Below are positions 49,540 to 58,572 of a stretch of DNA of 64,000 nucleotides, piece by piece. The notes under the pieces were generated by a model. It saw only the letters and a program-made list of their open reading frames with translations, was not told the DNA's origin and did no database searches. Numbering within the stretch: position 1 is the first letter of the stretch; each line of letters opens with the position of its first letter. The DNA lies in contig NZ_CZPZ01000002.1 in NCBI RefSeq assembly GCF_001458775.1, forward strand, positions 1 to 64,000. Direction: 5' to 3'. The DNA comes from Candidatus Nitrospira nitrificans (GTDB lineage Bacteria > Nitrospirota > Nitrospiria > Nitrospirales > Nitrospiraceae). Position numbers and translations under genes: made by a program.

Positions 49540-50166
49540 ATGCCTCAACAGATGTCTTCCTCTGAACTCTATGAACGTGGGTTTATGCTCATGGAGTTGC
49601 GCATGTTCCATCCAGCGATCGATGATTTTCAAACAGCCGCCAGAGACGCCCGTTACGCAAGGAAAGCGTATGTGCCCATCGCCCTGTGTTTGAGAGCCCT
49701 TGGCCGGCATGAAGAAGCGGTTGCGGCATTTCGACGAGCTATCACGTCGTCCATGGTCTTGCCCGTCGAACAACGCCACATCCTCTACCAACTGGGGCGG
49801 ACATTGGAATTCTTGGGCCGTTGGGCGGAAAGCCTTGAGGTATATGGCTGGATCAGCAACGGAGATCCAGAATTTCGCGATGTGGCCCAACGGATCAAGT
49901 ATGTGAGCTCAGGTCAAGGCAGACTTTATTTACGGATTCGCGATTGGTGGGGAGCTTTGATGAAGAGGGTGCGCATTCGCCCCCAAGTCCCGTCTCTGCA
50001 TATCCAGACGGTCCTAGAGCAGACAGGGCAATGGTCAGGGGAGCCTGTGGAAATGGGTGCACACCCTGACAGATCTGGAATGGGCAGTTTATTGTCATCT
50101 GATGAGACAGTCGAACTCTACACCCAATCGGGTCGTTCAAGCGGAAGAGCGAGCCTGTTAGGATAA
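49540..50166 (+). CDS. TPR-repeat protein
   Basis: 208-residue protein with about three tetratricopeptide-like helix pairs (about 8-120), for example ELYERGFMLMELRMFHPAID and ALGRHEEAVAAFRRAI. The C-terminal 80 residues are low in structure and have no recognised motif. The ATG at 49540 (MPQQMSSSELYERGF) is preferred over the GTG at 49510 because GAGGA lies 7 bases upstream. No signal peptide is seen. Function is unknown beyond protein-protein interaction. Confidence 0.82.
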   Translation: MPQQMSSSELYERGFMLMELRMFHPAIDDFQTAARDARYARKAYVPIALCLRALGRHEEAVAAFRRAITSSMVLPVEQRHILYQLGRTLEFLGRWAESLEVYGWISNGDPEFRDVAQRIKYVSSGQGRLYLRIRDWWGALMKRVRIRPQVPSLHIQTVLEQTGQWSGEPVEMGAHPDRSGMGSLLSSDETVELYTQSGRSSGRASLLG

Positions 50167-50203
50167 GCTTCATTCGGAACGCACGCTGCCTATTCGTATG
50201 CCG

Positions 50204-50237
50204 GTTCGTTTGCGGAGCTCCTTTTCAGTAAACGAAC
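50204..50237 (+). repeat. Inverted repeat after the TPR gene
   Basis: GTTCGTTT (50204-50211) and AAACGAAC (50230-50237) form a perfect 8-bp stem with an 18-base loop containing CTTTT, 37 bases after the stop. It may help to end the transcript; no T run follows. Confidence 0.3.
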
Positions 50238-50250
50238 AGGCCGTGGCCCT

Positions 50251-50457
50251 TCATCCTTGAAAAGACAAAGCGGACTGAATCCCACGTAAAACATTGACCT
50301 GGCCTTCGCTCAGGTCGAGCCCAATGTGCGGAGGAAAGTTGCTCGGCTCTGCGGTGCTTAAGGGTGAACGAAAGGGTTCACCTGCCCGCACAGGACACAC
50401 GGCTGACTTGCCTTCGTAGTCGAAGTTGCGTCGGCAGGCGCGCGCCGTGGAGATCAA
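50251..50457 (-). CDS. Possible small hypothetical protein
   Basis: A 68-codon frame beginning at TTG in the 354-bp gap between the TPR and ABC-F genes. It reads FDYEGKSAVCPVRAGEPF and ends IGLDLSEGQVNVLRGIQSAL. No good ribosome site precedes it and no family was recognised. The composition looks protein-like but it could be a chance frame or a remnant. Apart from this and the inverted repeat, the gap holds nothing identified. Confidence 0.25.
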   Translation of the reverse strand: MISTARACRRNFDYEGKSAVCPVRAGEPFRSPLSTAEPSNFPPHIGLDLSEGQVNVLRGIQSALSFQG

Positions 50458-50520
50458 TCTCTCGAAGAAGAAAAATCCCCGTTTGCCCCCCTCGATCAGC
50501 TACACTGCTCACCACCACGT

Positions 50521-52356
50521 ATGCCACCAATCGTATTGCTCAGTTGTGAATCCCTTGAGAAGAGCTACGGAGTCAAACCGTTGTTCCGCGACCTGTCGCT
50601 CGGACTTTGTGAGGGCGACCATGTCGGACTGATCGGCCCCAACGGTTCCGGGAAATCCACCTTGCTCAAAATCTTGGCGGGGATTGAGGATCCGGACAGT
50701 GGGACACGGTCTGTTCGCCGTCAGCTCCGTATCGGGTATGTGCCGCAAGAGCCTTCGTTCGCCGAGCAACATTCGATCGAAGAAGCGCTGGCGCAAGTGC
50801 TTCTCGACGAGGGATTGGACCCGCACGAGCAGGGAGCACGCATCGCCAAGGCCCTCAGCCTCGGCGGGTTTGTCCGCGCCGATCAGACTGTCTCCACACT
50901 GTCGGGTGGATGGAGAAAACGGCTGGCGATCGCTCGGTCGCTGATGCTGGAACCGGACGTGCTGCTCATGGATGAACCGACCAACCATTTGGACGTCGAC
51001 GGCATTCTCTGGCTTGAGGGTCTGCTGAAAGCCGAGCCCCATGCCTTCGTTGTGATCAGCCATGATCGGCGATTTTTGGAATCGGTGACCACACGGATCT
51101 GGGAATTGAACCGCCAATACCCCAATGGCCTCTTTGAGGCGAAGGGGCGGTACAGCGAGTTCTTGGAGCAGCGCGACGCAGCGTTGCAAGCGCAGGCCGA
51201 TTATCAGTCGTCGTTGGCCAACCGGGTGCGGCGGGAAGTGGAATGGCTTCGGCGGGGGCCGAAAGCCCGCTCGACCAAAGCCAAGGCCAGGATCGATTCG
51301 GCCGGCCGGCTCATCGACGAACTGAACGATATGGAGTCTCGGCAGTCCAAAGGGCCCGCCGGGATCGATTTCACGGCCTCGGGGCGACGGTCCAAGAAGC
51401 TGATCGAGGCGATCGGTGTCGGGAAGACATTGGGCGCGCAGCCGATTATCGGCGATCTGGATTTGCAGCTGGGGCCCGGGGAGCGGATCGGGCTGCTCGG
51501 CCCGAACGGAAGCGGGAAGTCGACAGTGCTCAAGTTGCTGGCCGGCACGGTGATGCCCGATGCCGGCACGATTACACGCGCCGATCGGTTGCGTGTCGTG
51601 ACATTCGAGCAACATCGAGACTCGCTGGACCAGCAAGCTCCATTGCGGCGCGCGCTTGCTCCGGCCGGTGGCGACGCTGTCGTGTATCAAGACCGGTCCG
51701 TGCATCTGGTCTCATGGGCCAAGCGTTTTCTCTTCAAGCCGGAGCAGCTGGATTTGCCGGTCTCTCGCTTGTCGGGTGGAGAGCAGGCTCGGTTGCTGAT
51801 CGCACGGCTCATGCTTCAGCCGGCGGATCTCCTGCTTCTTGACGAGCCTACGAATGATCTGGACATTCCAACGCTCGATGTATTGGAAGACAGCCTATTG
51901 GAATTCACCGGCGCGCTCGTGTTGGTGACCCACGACCGGTGGCTGCTGAACCGCGTCTCCACCAGGCTCCTGGCGCTGGATGGCGCCGGCCGAGCCGAAT
52001 GGTTTGCCGACTATGACCAATGGGAGTCCGCGCAGGGGAGAACCGCCGCGGAAGACCGCACATCTCGGAGCTCAAAGGAGCGTTCCACACCAGGCGGACG
52101 GTCCAAACGGAAAGGTTTGTCGTACAAAGAACAAAAGGAATGGGACCAGATCGAGGCGAAAATCCTCGAAGCTGAAGCACGGGTCGCTGCTGGTCACGCT
52201 GCGGCCAGTGATCCCTCCATCGCCTCTTCCGCCGCGGATTTAGAAGAGCGCTATGCCGCGCTTCACGCGGCACAGGCCGACGTCGAACGCCTCTATGCTC
52301 GCTGGGCTGAATTAGGCGAGAAACGCACCCAAACGATCGGCAGCGCGCAATCGTAA
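50521..52356 (+). CDS. ABC-F family ATPase, Uup-like
   Basis: 611-residue protein with two ABC domains and no membrane spans. Walker A motifs are GPNGSGKST in both halves; signatures are LSGGWRKRLAIARSLM and LSGGEQARLLIARLML; Walker B motifs are VLLMDEPTNHLD and LLLLDEPTNDLD. The linker is arginine/lysine-rich (LRRGPKARSTKAKARID), as in the Uup branch. A C-terminal coiled coil (about 545-605) after a basic stretch fits Uup, which acts on DNA or ribosomes. The ATG at 50521 has no strong ribosome site. Confidence 0.9.
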   Translation: MPPIVLLSCESLEKSYGVKPLFRDLSLGLCEGDHVGLIGPNGSGKSTLLKILAGIEDPDSGTRSVRRQLRIGYVPQEPSFAEQHSIEEALAQVLLDEGLDPHEQGARIAKALSLGGFVRADQTVSTLSGGWRKRLAIARSLMLEPDVLLMDEPTNHLDVDGILWLEGLLKAEPHAFVVISHDRRFLESVTTRIWELNRQYPNGLFEAKGRYSEFLEQRDAALQAQADYQSSLANRVRREVEWLRRGPKARSTKAKARIDSAGRLIDELNDMESRQSKGPAGIDFTASGRRSKKLIEAIGVGKTLGAQPIIGDLDLQLGPGERIGLLGPNGSGKSTVLKLLAGTVMPDAGTITRADRLRVVTFEQHRDSLDQQAPLRRALAPAGGDAVVYQDRSVHLVSWAKRFLFKPEQLDLPVSRLSGGEQARLLIARLMLQPADLLLLDEPTNDLDIPTLDVLEDSLLEFTGALVLVTHDRWLLNRVSTRLLALDGAGRAEWFADYDQWESAQGRTAAEDRTSRSSKERSTPGGRSKRKGLSYKEQKEWDQIEAKILEAEARVAAGHAAASDPSIASSAADLEERYAALHAAQADVERLYARWAELGEKRTQTIGSAQS

Positions 52357-52512
52357 TGTGAGAGGGCAGCCGGCCGCGCCTAGCCACATAGGGCACGGAG
52401 CACTTCATCACGCCGATTGATCCGGCCAGGGCTTTCCGGCTGTTTGCCCGCCGACAGGTAAGGCAAGACGCATGGCGGACGCCGCTTCTATCCGGCTCTC
52501 CGGCTGCTCTTT

Positions 52513-53897
52513 CTACGGCAGAACGTCAAACACCAACCGAACGGTTCCCTGCACCGCACTCAGTACCACAAACTTCTCGCCTGTCGCCTCGATTGGCGCA
52601 TGGGTCTGCTGCCCCGCAAGACGCCAGGTCCTCGGGATCTGCAGGGTCAAGCCGGTCAGCTGTTCGGATGCCCTCACCGACAAGATTTTCTGCGCTCTCC
52701 GAGTCTGAACATCTACCTCGACACGATTGCGCGCCGCCCACCAGGCGCCATATTGTCCGATGGACCCGAACCAGGCGACGTCCCGCACCGCCGCGACAAA
52801 CTCCTTTTCAAAAGTCATCTTGTGACCCACGATATTGGGATGGATCAAGACTACTACGCTTTCTCCGTACCGAGCGACTTTTGCCGCGACGGCGAGCGCC
52901 TCCGGCACCCGCGAGCCCATCTCGGGGAACTCTTCGTCCTCGATGGTGATGGGAAACTCAAAAACCTCGGATTCTGTCTCCACGTCACGATTCACCATGA
53001 GCTGATACGGAAGATGAGTCAACGAATTGTTAGCCGTCGAGGAGGAACTGTAGCGGTAGCCCGTCGCGGCAAGCGCTTGCGGCAGAGTCTTGGGATTCGA
53101 CAACTCTCCGGGTCGAAACGACAAGATGTTCGCCCCACCGGACAGCTGCTCAATTAGGTACTTGCTGACGCGCAGCTCGCCGAACACCGAACCGTTTGCC
53201 GCTTTGGTTCTGGTCTTCACATAGGGCTGATAGTCCGGAAAGCGTTCCGTCCCGGTTCCCAGCGGAAAATGGCTGAACACTTTGGAATGTGCCACCGTGT
53301 GACTGCCGAGCTCCATGCCCAACCGGTGCAGGGCCGCCATATTGATGCCTTGATCGTTCAGGAACACCTCGTCGTTAAAATCTTTGATGTATTTGGTTTG
53401 CACGAAGTAGGTTCCGACGATGCCTTGACTCTTTTCGAACTGTGCATACTGAACGGCGTTGGCCATGGACGTCTGCGCATCGATGTCGTGCGTCATGATC
53501 ACCGCTTCGTAGGATCGTCGAGTAATGGCCGCGCTGCCGTCCTCATACCGGGCCAACGGCGGCTCTTTTGTTTCGCTGTATGACCAGGCGGCAATCGGAC
53601 GCACGTTTTTCGCATGGTTGCCCGGTGGGAGAACCTGCTCGGCGGGATCGGTAAATTCTTCGAGCAGCGGCGCGCCGACGGCCAGCCGCAATTCGTAATG
53701 GTCGCGGCCATGGCGAACCTCCCGGAATCCGAATACCTCCTCCACGCCGTCGCCATAAATGTCGCTGGTGCCATCATCGGCGCGTCGGATGGCGCTACTA
53801 CCGGCCTGGTCCCGTTCCTGAGCGACAGCCAGTAAAGGAGCACACCGGAGCCGACGACAATCACCGCCGCCATGCTGGTTATTCCAACCCGCCGCAC
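52513..53897 (-). pseudogene. Polysaccharide deacetylase (NodB-like) with a 5' frameshift
   Basis: The body (frame ending at 52513) has NodB-type features: THDIDA as the metal-binding Asp motif and GSHTVAHS as the HxxxH motif, then SFRPGELSNP. The true N-terminus lies in another frame: GTG at 53897 follows a strong AGGAGG and encodes a membrane anchor (AAVIVVGSGVLLYWLSLRNG). That frame must join the body frame between about 53810 and 53770, which needs a shift equal to a one-base loss. Downstream of the shift the body frame (DDGTSDIYGDGVEEVFGFRE) is clearly protein-like. It is last of four co-oriented genes. It may be a pseudogene, a sequencing error, or start from an internal site. Confidence 0.7.
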
Positions 53898-53948
53898 TGC
53901 GCCTCCTGTTTGTGTTTTCTGCCGCTGAGTCCACCGCGGCGAAGATTC

Positions 53949-55049
53949 TCACCGGTTCGTGGAAACCGCGCGAATAGAGCCGACGGCTTCAGGAATCGTG
54001 TTCTGCAATTGGCGAGCGCGGAATTTCGCCAAGACGGGAGCCAGAATTTCTTGTGCCTCGGGAGTGAGCAAGGTCTCTTGCAATCGTTCAAGGGTGTTTT
54101 CCGTCATGGATTTCAAACTTGCCAGGGCTTCCCCTGCTCGATAACGTACCCACCATTGCTCATCATCGAATAGCGCAATGAGCCGCGCTTCATCTTCCTG
54201 TGTTCCCAGTTTGCCCAAGGCGGTGGCCGCTTGAACCCGAACGTACCAAGCTGGGTTTGAAAGATGTGCGCGGATCATGGGCAGATCGGTCGGGTCTCGA
54301 AATTCGCCGAATACGAACAAACATGCCGCGAGCACGTCATCCGACGGAGGGTGCTCGTGAAGGAAGTGCCGTAATGCAGGGAGTCCACGCGGACTTTTCG
54401 TCGTCGGTAGATGGCGAATCAACCGTGGGGCGACGACGGGATCCCCCTGTCTTGCCGCCTGGACCATCGTTTCCGAGGCAAGATCAGGCCCCGCCGTGCT
54501 CAGCATCGAGGCGATTTTGAGAGGGGACCAATCTTTTCGCTGGCCGATGAGGGGGACTAAGAGCGGGATTGCGGCTTGCGCATCGATAAGGAGTAAGGCC
54601 TGGGCTGCCTGGAACGCCAAGAAAGAATTCGAGTGTGCCAGAACCGCGCAGACTTCTTTCCAGACGGTCCGGTCTTGCAACCGGCCTAACGTCACGACCG
54701 CGATAATTTTGCGGTGCAACAGCCCTGAGCGCAAGAGGCCTCGCGCGACGCGATCGGCGTCGACGTGCCGAGCCATACGGATCAATTGCGTGGTTATCGC
54801 CTCGGACTTGGACTCGCTGTATTCGTTCCAGAGATAGAGAAAGATGATGTGCTGAGGAGGTGTGAGTGACGGCAATTCTTCGAGGGGGATCTCGAGGCAC
54901 CGCTCCAACAGCGGTTGCCATAGTTCCGTGACGCGTTGCCGTCGGCGCTCGTTCGCATGGCGACTCATTCGGAAGAAAAGGATGCCCGCCAAGAGGAGCA
55001 GGATCAGGCAACCGATGGAAAAGGAGGTCAGGTACCAGAGTTCGAGCAT
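53949..55049 (-). CDS. Membrane-anchored HEAT-repeat protein
   Basis: 366-residue protein. One N-terminal membrane span (about 9-30, FSIGCLILLLLAGILFF) is followed by a basic stretch and then an all-helical body. HEAT-like repeats are visible at about 100-340, for example WYVRVQAATALGKLGTQEDE and WWVRYRAGEALASLKSM. HEAT repeats serve as protein-binding scaffolds. It lies between the beta-barrel gene (57 bp upstream) and the deacetylase gene (51 bp downstream), so it probably belongs to the same exopolysaccharide system, perhaps as an inner-membrane adaptor. Confidence 0.85.
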   Translation of the reverse strand: MLELWYLTSFSIGCLILLLLAGILFFRMSRHANERRRQRVTELWQPLLERCLEIPLEELPSLTPPQHIIFLYLWNEYSESKSEAITTQLIRMARHVDADRVARGLLRSGLLHRKIIAVVTLGRLQDRTVWKEVCAVLAHSNSFLAFQAAQALLLIDAQAAIPLLVPLIGQRKDWSPLKIASMLSTAGPDLASETMVQAARQGDPVVAPRLIRHLPTTKSPRGLPALRHFLHEHPPSDDVLAACLFVFGEFRDPTDLPMIRAHLSNPAWYVRVQAATALGKLGTQEDEARLIALFDDEQWWVRYRAGEALASLKSMTENTLERLQETLLTPEAQEILAPVLAKFRARQLQNTIPEAVGSIRAVSTNR

Positions 55050-55106
55050 GGGAGCCGTTTAACCGAGAGGACGCGAAGGACAGTGCCGAAAAGACATCGC
55101 GCTCGT

Positions 55107-56936
55107 TTACCAGTGATAGATGACGCTGAAACTCCCGCCTTGCCGCACGTACAGAATGCCGCGGTCTTCGTAATATCCGGTGGCTTCCAGGGACAATCGG
55201 TCGCCGATCGGGAGCGTGATGCCTCCTTGGAGGGCATGGCTGCTTACCCGTGTCAAATCTTGAGTGGCAACGATGCGTTCTCCTGATGTTCCGAATGAGC
55301 CGGATGCAAAGAGTTGCAGACGATTCGTGGGGCGCCAGGTCAGTCGAGAGGAGAGGGTCAGCGCGCCGGTTTCCGGAACATAATACAATTTCTCCGTCAG
55401 CCATACGTTGAACGGAAGAAAGATGGTCAGGCCGGGTATCAGCAGATCGCTGTCCCCTGTTGTGTACGAGAGGTGCCGATAGCCTAACGAGACTTCCAGC
55501 GTTGAAAGAGCGGGGTGGGCGATCCCCAGCCCTTGCGTGAACTCTCCCGCGATCGAATAATTGGGTGAAAAATGAGGGTTGATCGTTCCTTGCGCGGCCA
55601 GATATCCCCACGCACGCCGCCACAAGGGGCTGTACAACTCGCCCGACAGCGGCGTGTCGTGGAAGCCGAACCTGGTGATCGGCTCGACCCTGGCGATCAG
55701 GGTGTAGGCGCCAAGAGCCTTGGCCGCTTCAAAGAGGATATTCCGCTCATCCGGAATGTTTCGCGAATAGGAAAAATGACCGTAGCCCACCTTGACATAG
55801 TCTCGGTACGGCAGACGAATGGTGGAATCCCGCAGGCCGAGCGGCGCTCGTGGAGAAGCTTCCATCGAGGCAATGACGGCTTTGACGCGTGCCGCACTCT
55901 CTCCATCCCCCGTCAACTGCGCCAATCGTGAATAGTGAGCCAGCGCTTCCTGCGTGGCGCCGCTCCAGAACAGGGTGTCGGCCAATCCTCGCAGCGCGTC
56001 TCTATTCTCCCCGTCTTGCCGGAGGACTGTCTCAAACAAGTGGATGGCGGCAGGAAACTGTTTCTGCCATGCGCGCACATGGGCTAATCCGAGTTGTACG
56101 TCGATATCGGTGGGATGACGCCTCAGGATATCTCGGTAGAGCGAGCCCGCCTGCTCCAATTGCCCGTCTCTGGCCAGCACGCGCGCGAGCGCGCCGCCTG
56201 TTTCATCGTCTTCCGGATGCTCCGCGAGAATCTGTCGATAGGCGGCGATGGCTGGTCCGTACTCGGCATTCCGCTCCCATGCCTGGGCTCGCGCGACCAT
56301 TTCGGCTCTTCCGCCAGAGACGGGCGGCGGGACGGTCGCCGAGGAACTCTGCTCTCGTTGAGCGATCGTGCTCCGAATCGACGCGATGCGCTCGGCAACG
56401 GTCACATCGTTCGAAAGAGCAGAGGCTTGTTCGTAGTAGTGGAGCGCTTCTTCCGAGTGTCCCTCCCACAACAATACGTCCGCCAGGCCTTGCAGCGCCT
56501 CGGGATGGCGGGAGTTTTCCCGCAGCACGCCCTCGTAGAGGGTTCGCGCTTCGTCCAGGTGTTTCTGCCACGATAACACCCGTGCGAGGGCGGTCCGTAT
56601 ATCGAGGTCGACCGGGTGCCGTCGAAGAATCTCTCGATATAAGTCCGCGGCTTCCGCATACGCGCCTTGCCATGACAACAGCCGAGCTAGGGTTGCTCGC
56701 GCGTCATCATTCTCCGGCTCGCGCCGGAGCACCTCTCGGTAGAGGGGGATCGCATCGGGATAACGCTGAGCGGATTCGAGGTGTTTCGCCTGTTCGAACA
56801 GCGCTCGCGTGGAAAGCGCGTCACTGTTCTGCGTCTGCGCGTTGCCGACTCCGCCAAGGGCGGACAGCGCGCAGCAGAACAACAGCGGAATGCGTGCGTT
56901 CAGGAATGGTCGTTCTAAGATGGATACAGCGCGCAC
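55107..56936 (-). CDS. TPR plus outer-membrane beta-barrel protein (YaiO/PgaA-like)
   Basis: 609-residue exported protein. The GTG at 56936 starts one base after the preceding stop. A signal peptide ends near GVGNA-QTQ. About eight TPR units in two groups (about 40-200 and 210-370) carry repeated YREILRRHP-type motifs. The C-terminal 240 residues alternate like beta strands and end SFSVIYHW, an outer-membrane barrel end. This layout matches YaiO-family proteins and, in outline, PgaA, the exporter of poly-GlcNAc. It is most likely the outer-membrane port for the polymer made by the neighbouring glycosyltransferase. Confidence 0.85.
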   Translation of the reverse strand: MRAVSILERPFLNARIPLLFCCALSALGGVGNAQTQNSDALSTRALFEQAKHLESAQRYPDAIPLYREVLRREPENDDARATLARLLSWQGAYAEAADLYREILRRHPVDLDIRTALARVLSWQKHLDEARTLYEGVLRENSRHPEALQGLADVLLWEGHSEEALHYYEQASALSNDVTVAERIASIRSTIAQREQSSSATVPPPVSGGRAEMVARAQAWERNAEYGPAIAAYRQILAEHPEDDETGGALARVLARDGQLEQAGSLYRDILRRHPTDIDVQLGLAHVRAWQKQFPAAIHLFETVLRQDGENRDALRGLADTLFWSGATQEALAHYSRLAQLTGDGESAARVKAVIASMEASPRAPLGLRDSTIRLPYRDYVKVGYGHFSYSRNIPDERNILFEAAKALGAYTLIARVEPITRFGFHDTPLSGELYSPLWRRAWGYLAAQGTINPHFSPNYSIAGEFTQGLGIAHPALSTLEVSLGYRHLSYTTGDSDLLIPGLTIFLPFNVWLTEKLYYVPETGALTLSSRLTWRPTNRLQLFASGSFGTSGERIVATQDLTRVSSHALQGGITLPIGDRLSLEATGYYEDRGILYVRQGGSFSVIYHW

Positions 56937-56937
56937 G

Positions 56938-58518
56938 TTATTCTTGCAACCCCAGATAGCCCGGTAGATCGTGGATCAACAGCCCGGAAAAGCTCGGCGA
57001 ATGGATTCGAGCGAACACGCGGCTGATCGCGTGACGGACGTCGCGTTGAGTGCGACCCGCAAAGGACAGGCGCTCGGGGAGCACGGTTGTGTCGTGATGG
57101 ATGCGAAATCCTATCCGGTCCTGCCTGTGCGCATCGGCAGCGGGTATGTGCCCCAATGTCAAAACCCTCCGCACGGGATCAAGCATCCCGTCTGCGAGGG
57201 CAGGATCGTCCTCGCGTTTCAAGATGACGTGCCGTTCCGGAAGGAGGCGCGTCGTTTCCATGGCAAGCCAGACCGGGATGCCTTGGAGCCCGCCGTAGCG
57301 CAGGGTGTCTTCGCTGATCGTCGTCAATTCTTCAACGTCTGTTCGATAGCTCATCACGGCGACCTCCTCGACCCGATCCATCACGGCAAATGCGAGCGGT
57401 CGGTTCCGATGAATTGTCGAGGCGAACCAGAACGGAATGACGACTGATAATCGACCACGACTGCCGAGGGCCGTTTTCACGCGCTCAATAGTCGTGAGGT
57501 AACGGTCGAGGATCGTGACATCATCGGGAAAACCATCCAGGAGGTAGGGCTCAATGTCCAACTGCATCCCGGGCAGACCGCTGTTGCCGACGAGCGTGAG
57601 CAGCCTGGTGAGCTTATCGGTCAGGATCGTCGGGGTATCGATCACGTCCGGGGCTCCGTCGATCGCAAACAGCTCGACACCCGCTGCCTTTGCCGAGACG
57701 AACAGGGCGGCATAGGCGGCCCACACCTGATCGGAGTCTCGCAAGTCAGGAATTTGGAGCAACAACCGCCGGCAGTGATGCCGCCGACAAGCGGAGAGCA
57801 TGCCGGCGGGGTCGCGTATCGCTGTTCGATAGTCCCAATGCCAAAAGCCCACGGAGGGGATCGGCGAAACGGCCGGCTCCCGATTCATCCAGGCGCATTC
57901 TTCCAGCACGACGTCCGCATTGTCCTCGACAAGCAGCCTCACCTGCGTGAGGCGTCGAAGATCGAGTTGCCGCGCAATCGGTGCGAGAGGGAGCTCGACA
58001 TCAAATTGGCCGGCGACGCGTCCGACCACCGCGCTGCTCTGCCGTTGATCGGCAGATTCGGCGACCAGCATGATCGTCAAGGGACTGGAGGTCCTTCCGC
58101 GCAGTCGGAGAGCCTGGAAGGACAATGCATCCAAACTGTTATTCGTGGTCCGGAGAGACCACGTAAACTCGCCGGGGGATGTCCCCTGGCGGACAAAGCG
58201 GATTCGGAGAGGAGGGGCCGTGCTTTCTTGTCGCGCCTGGCAGAAATCGACCGGGTGGCCGGCGTCGGGCGTCGCCGAAAGAGGCAGGCGCGTGTCGGAA
58301 GGCCGAGAGGAAGAAAGCACAAAAGGATTTGCTGGTTGTCGGCGGCGCACTATAATTTTTGGAACAGACTGGTCGCCGACATAGGTCAATTCGATTTCTT
58401 GGATTTCAGGCGGAGGCGTCCGTCCAGGAACAACGAGTTCCTGAGACATGGCCGAGGGCGACCATAGGCAGAGCGCAAGTCCCATCGTGATCGCCGCGGT
58501 CCAAGCGAAGAGGTTCAT
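56938..58518 (-). CDS. Secreted TIM-barrel-like protein
   Basis: 526-residue exported protein. The ATG at 58518 (MNLFAWTAAITMGLALCLWS) starts a signal peptide cut near AMS-QEL; a longer frame from TTG 58563 is less likely. The N-terminal half (to about 220) looks like a beta-rich domain. The second half has a hydrolase-like barrel segment GMQLDIEPYLLDGFPDDV and VMDRVEEVAVMSYRTD, recalling glycoside-hydrolase barrels such as the C-terminal domain of PgaB. No family could be named with certainty. It is the first gene of the four-gene strand and diverges from the glycosyltransferase. Confidence 0.75.
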   Translation of the reverse strand: MNLFAWTAAITMGLALCLWSPSAMSQELVVPGRTPPPEIQEIELTYVGDQSVPKIIVRRRQPANPFVLSSSRPSDTRLPLSATPDAGHPVDFCQARQESTAPPLRIRFVRQGTSPGEFTWSLRTTNNSLDALSFQALRLRGRTSSPLTIMLVAESADQRQSSAVVGRVAGQFDVELPLAPIARQLDLRRLTQVRLLVEDNADVVLEECAWMNREPAVSPIPSVGFWHWDYRTAIRDPAGMLSACRRHHCRRLLLQIPDLRDSDQVWAAYAALFVSAKAAGVELFAIDGAPDVIDTPTILTDKLTRLLTLVGNSGLPGMQLDIEPYLLDGFPDDVTILDRYLTTIERVKTALGSRGRLSVVIPFWFASTIHRNRPLAFAVMDRVEEVAVMSYRTDVEELTTISEDTLRYGGLQGIPVWLAMETTRLLPERHVILKREDDPALADGMLDPVRRVLTLGHIPAADAHRQDRIGFRIHHDTTVLPERLSFAGRTQRDVRHAISRVFARIHSPSFSGLLIHDLPGYLGLQE

Positions 58519-58529
58519 GCGGGGAAACG

Positions 58530-58542
58530 CCTGAAGTTCAGG
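58530..58542. promoter_or_regulatory. Palindrome in the 54-bp divergent spacer
   Basis: CCTGAA-G-TTCAGG is a perfect 6+1+6 palindrome, 12 bases from one start codon and 30 from the other. Its place between the divergent exopolysaccharide genes suggests an operator controlling both. The spacer is too short for two full promoters, so at least one must lie inside a coding region. Confidence 0.4.
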
Positions 58543-58572
58543 AACGAACCACGATGCATCCAAGCAGAACGC

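Noticed and set aside
53765-53830. Programmed -1 ribosomal frameshifting in the deacetylase gene
   Set aside because: No X-XXY-YYZ heptamer and no evident downstream structure were found; mutation or sequence error is simpler.
54484-55623. A 379-codon - strand frame overlapping the HEAT and beta-barrel genes
   Set aside because: Same strand but a different frame from two convincing proteins; Arg/Pro-rich with no structure.
55889-56959. A 356-codon + strand frame opposite the TPR beta-barrel gene
   Set aside because: The - strand gene has a signal peptide, clear TPR repeats and a barrel end; the + frame is an Arg-rich shadow.
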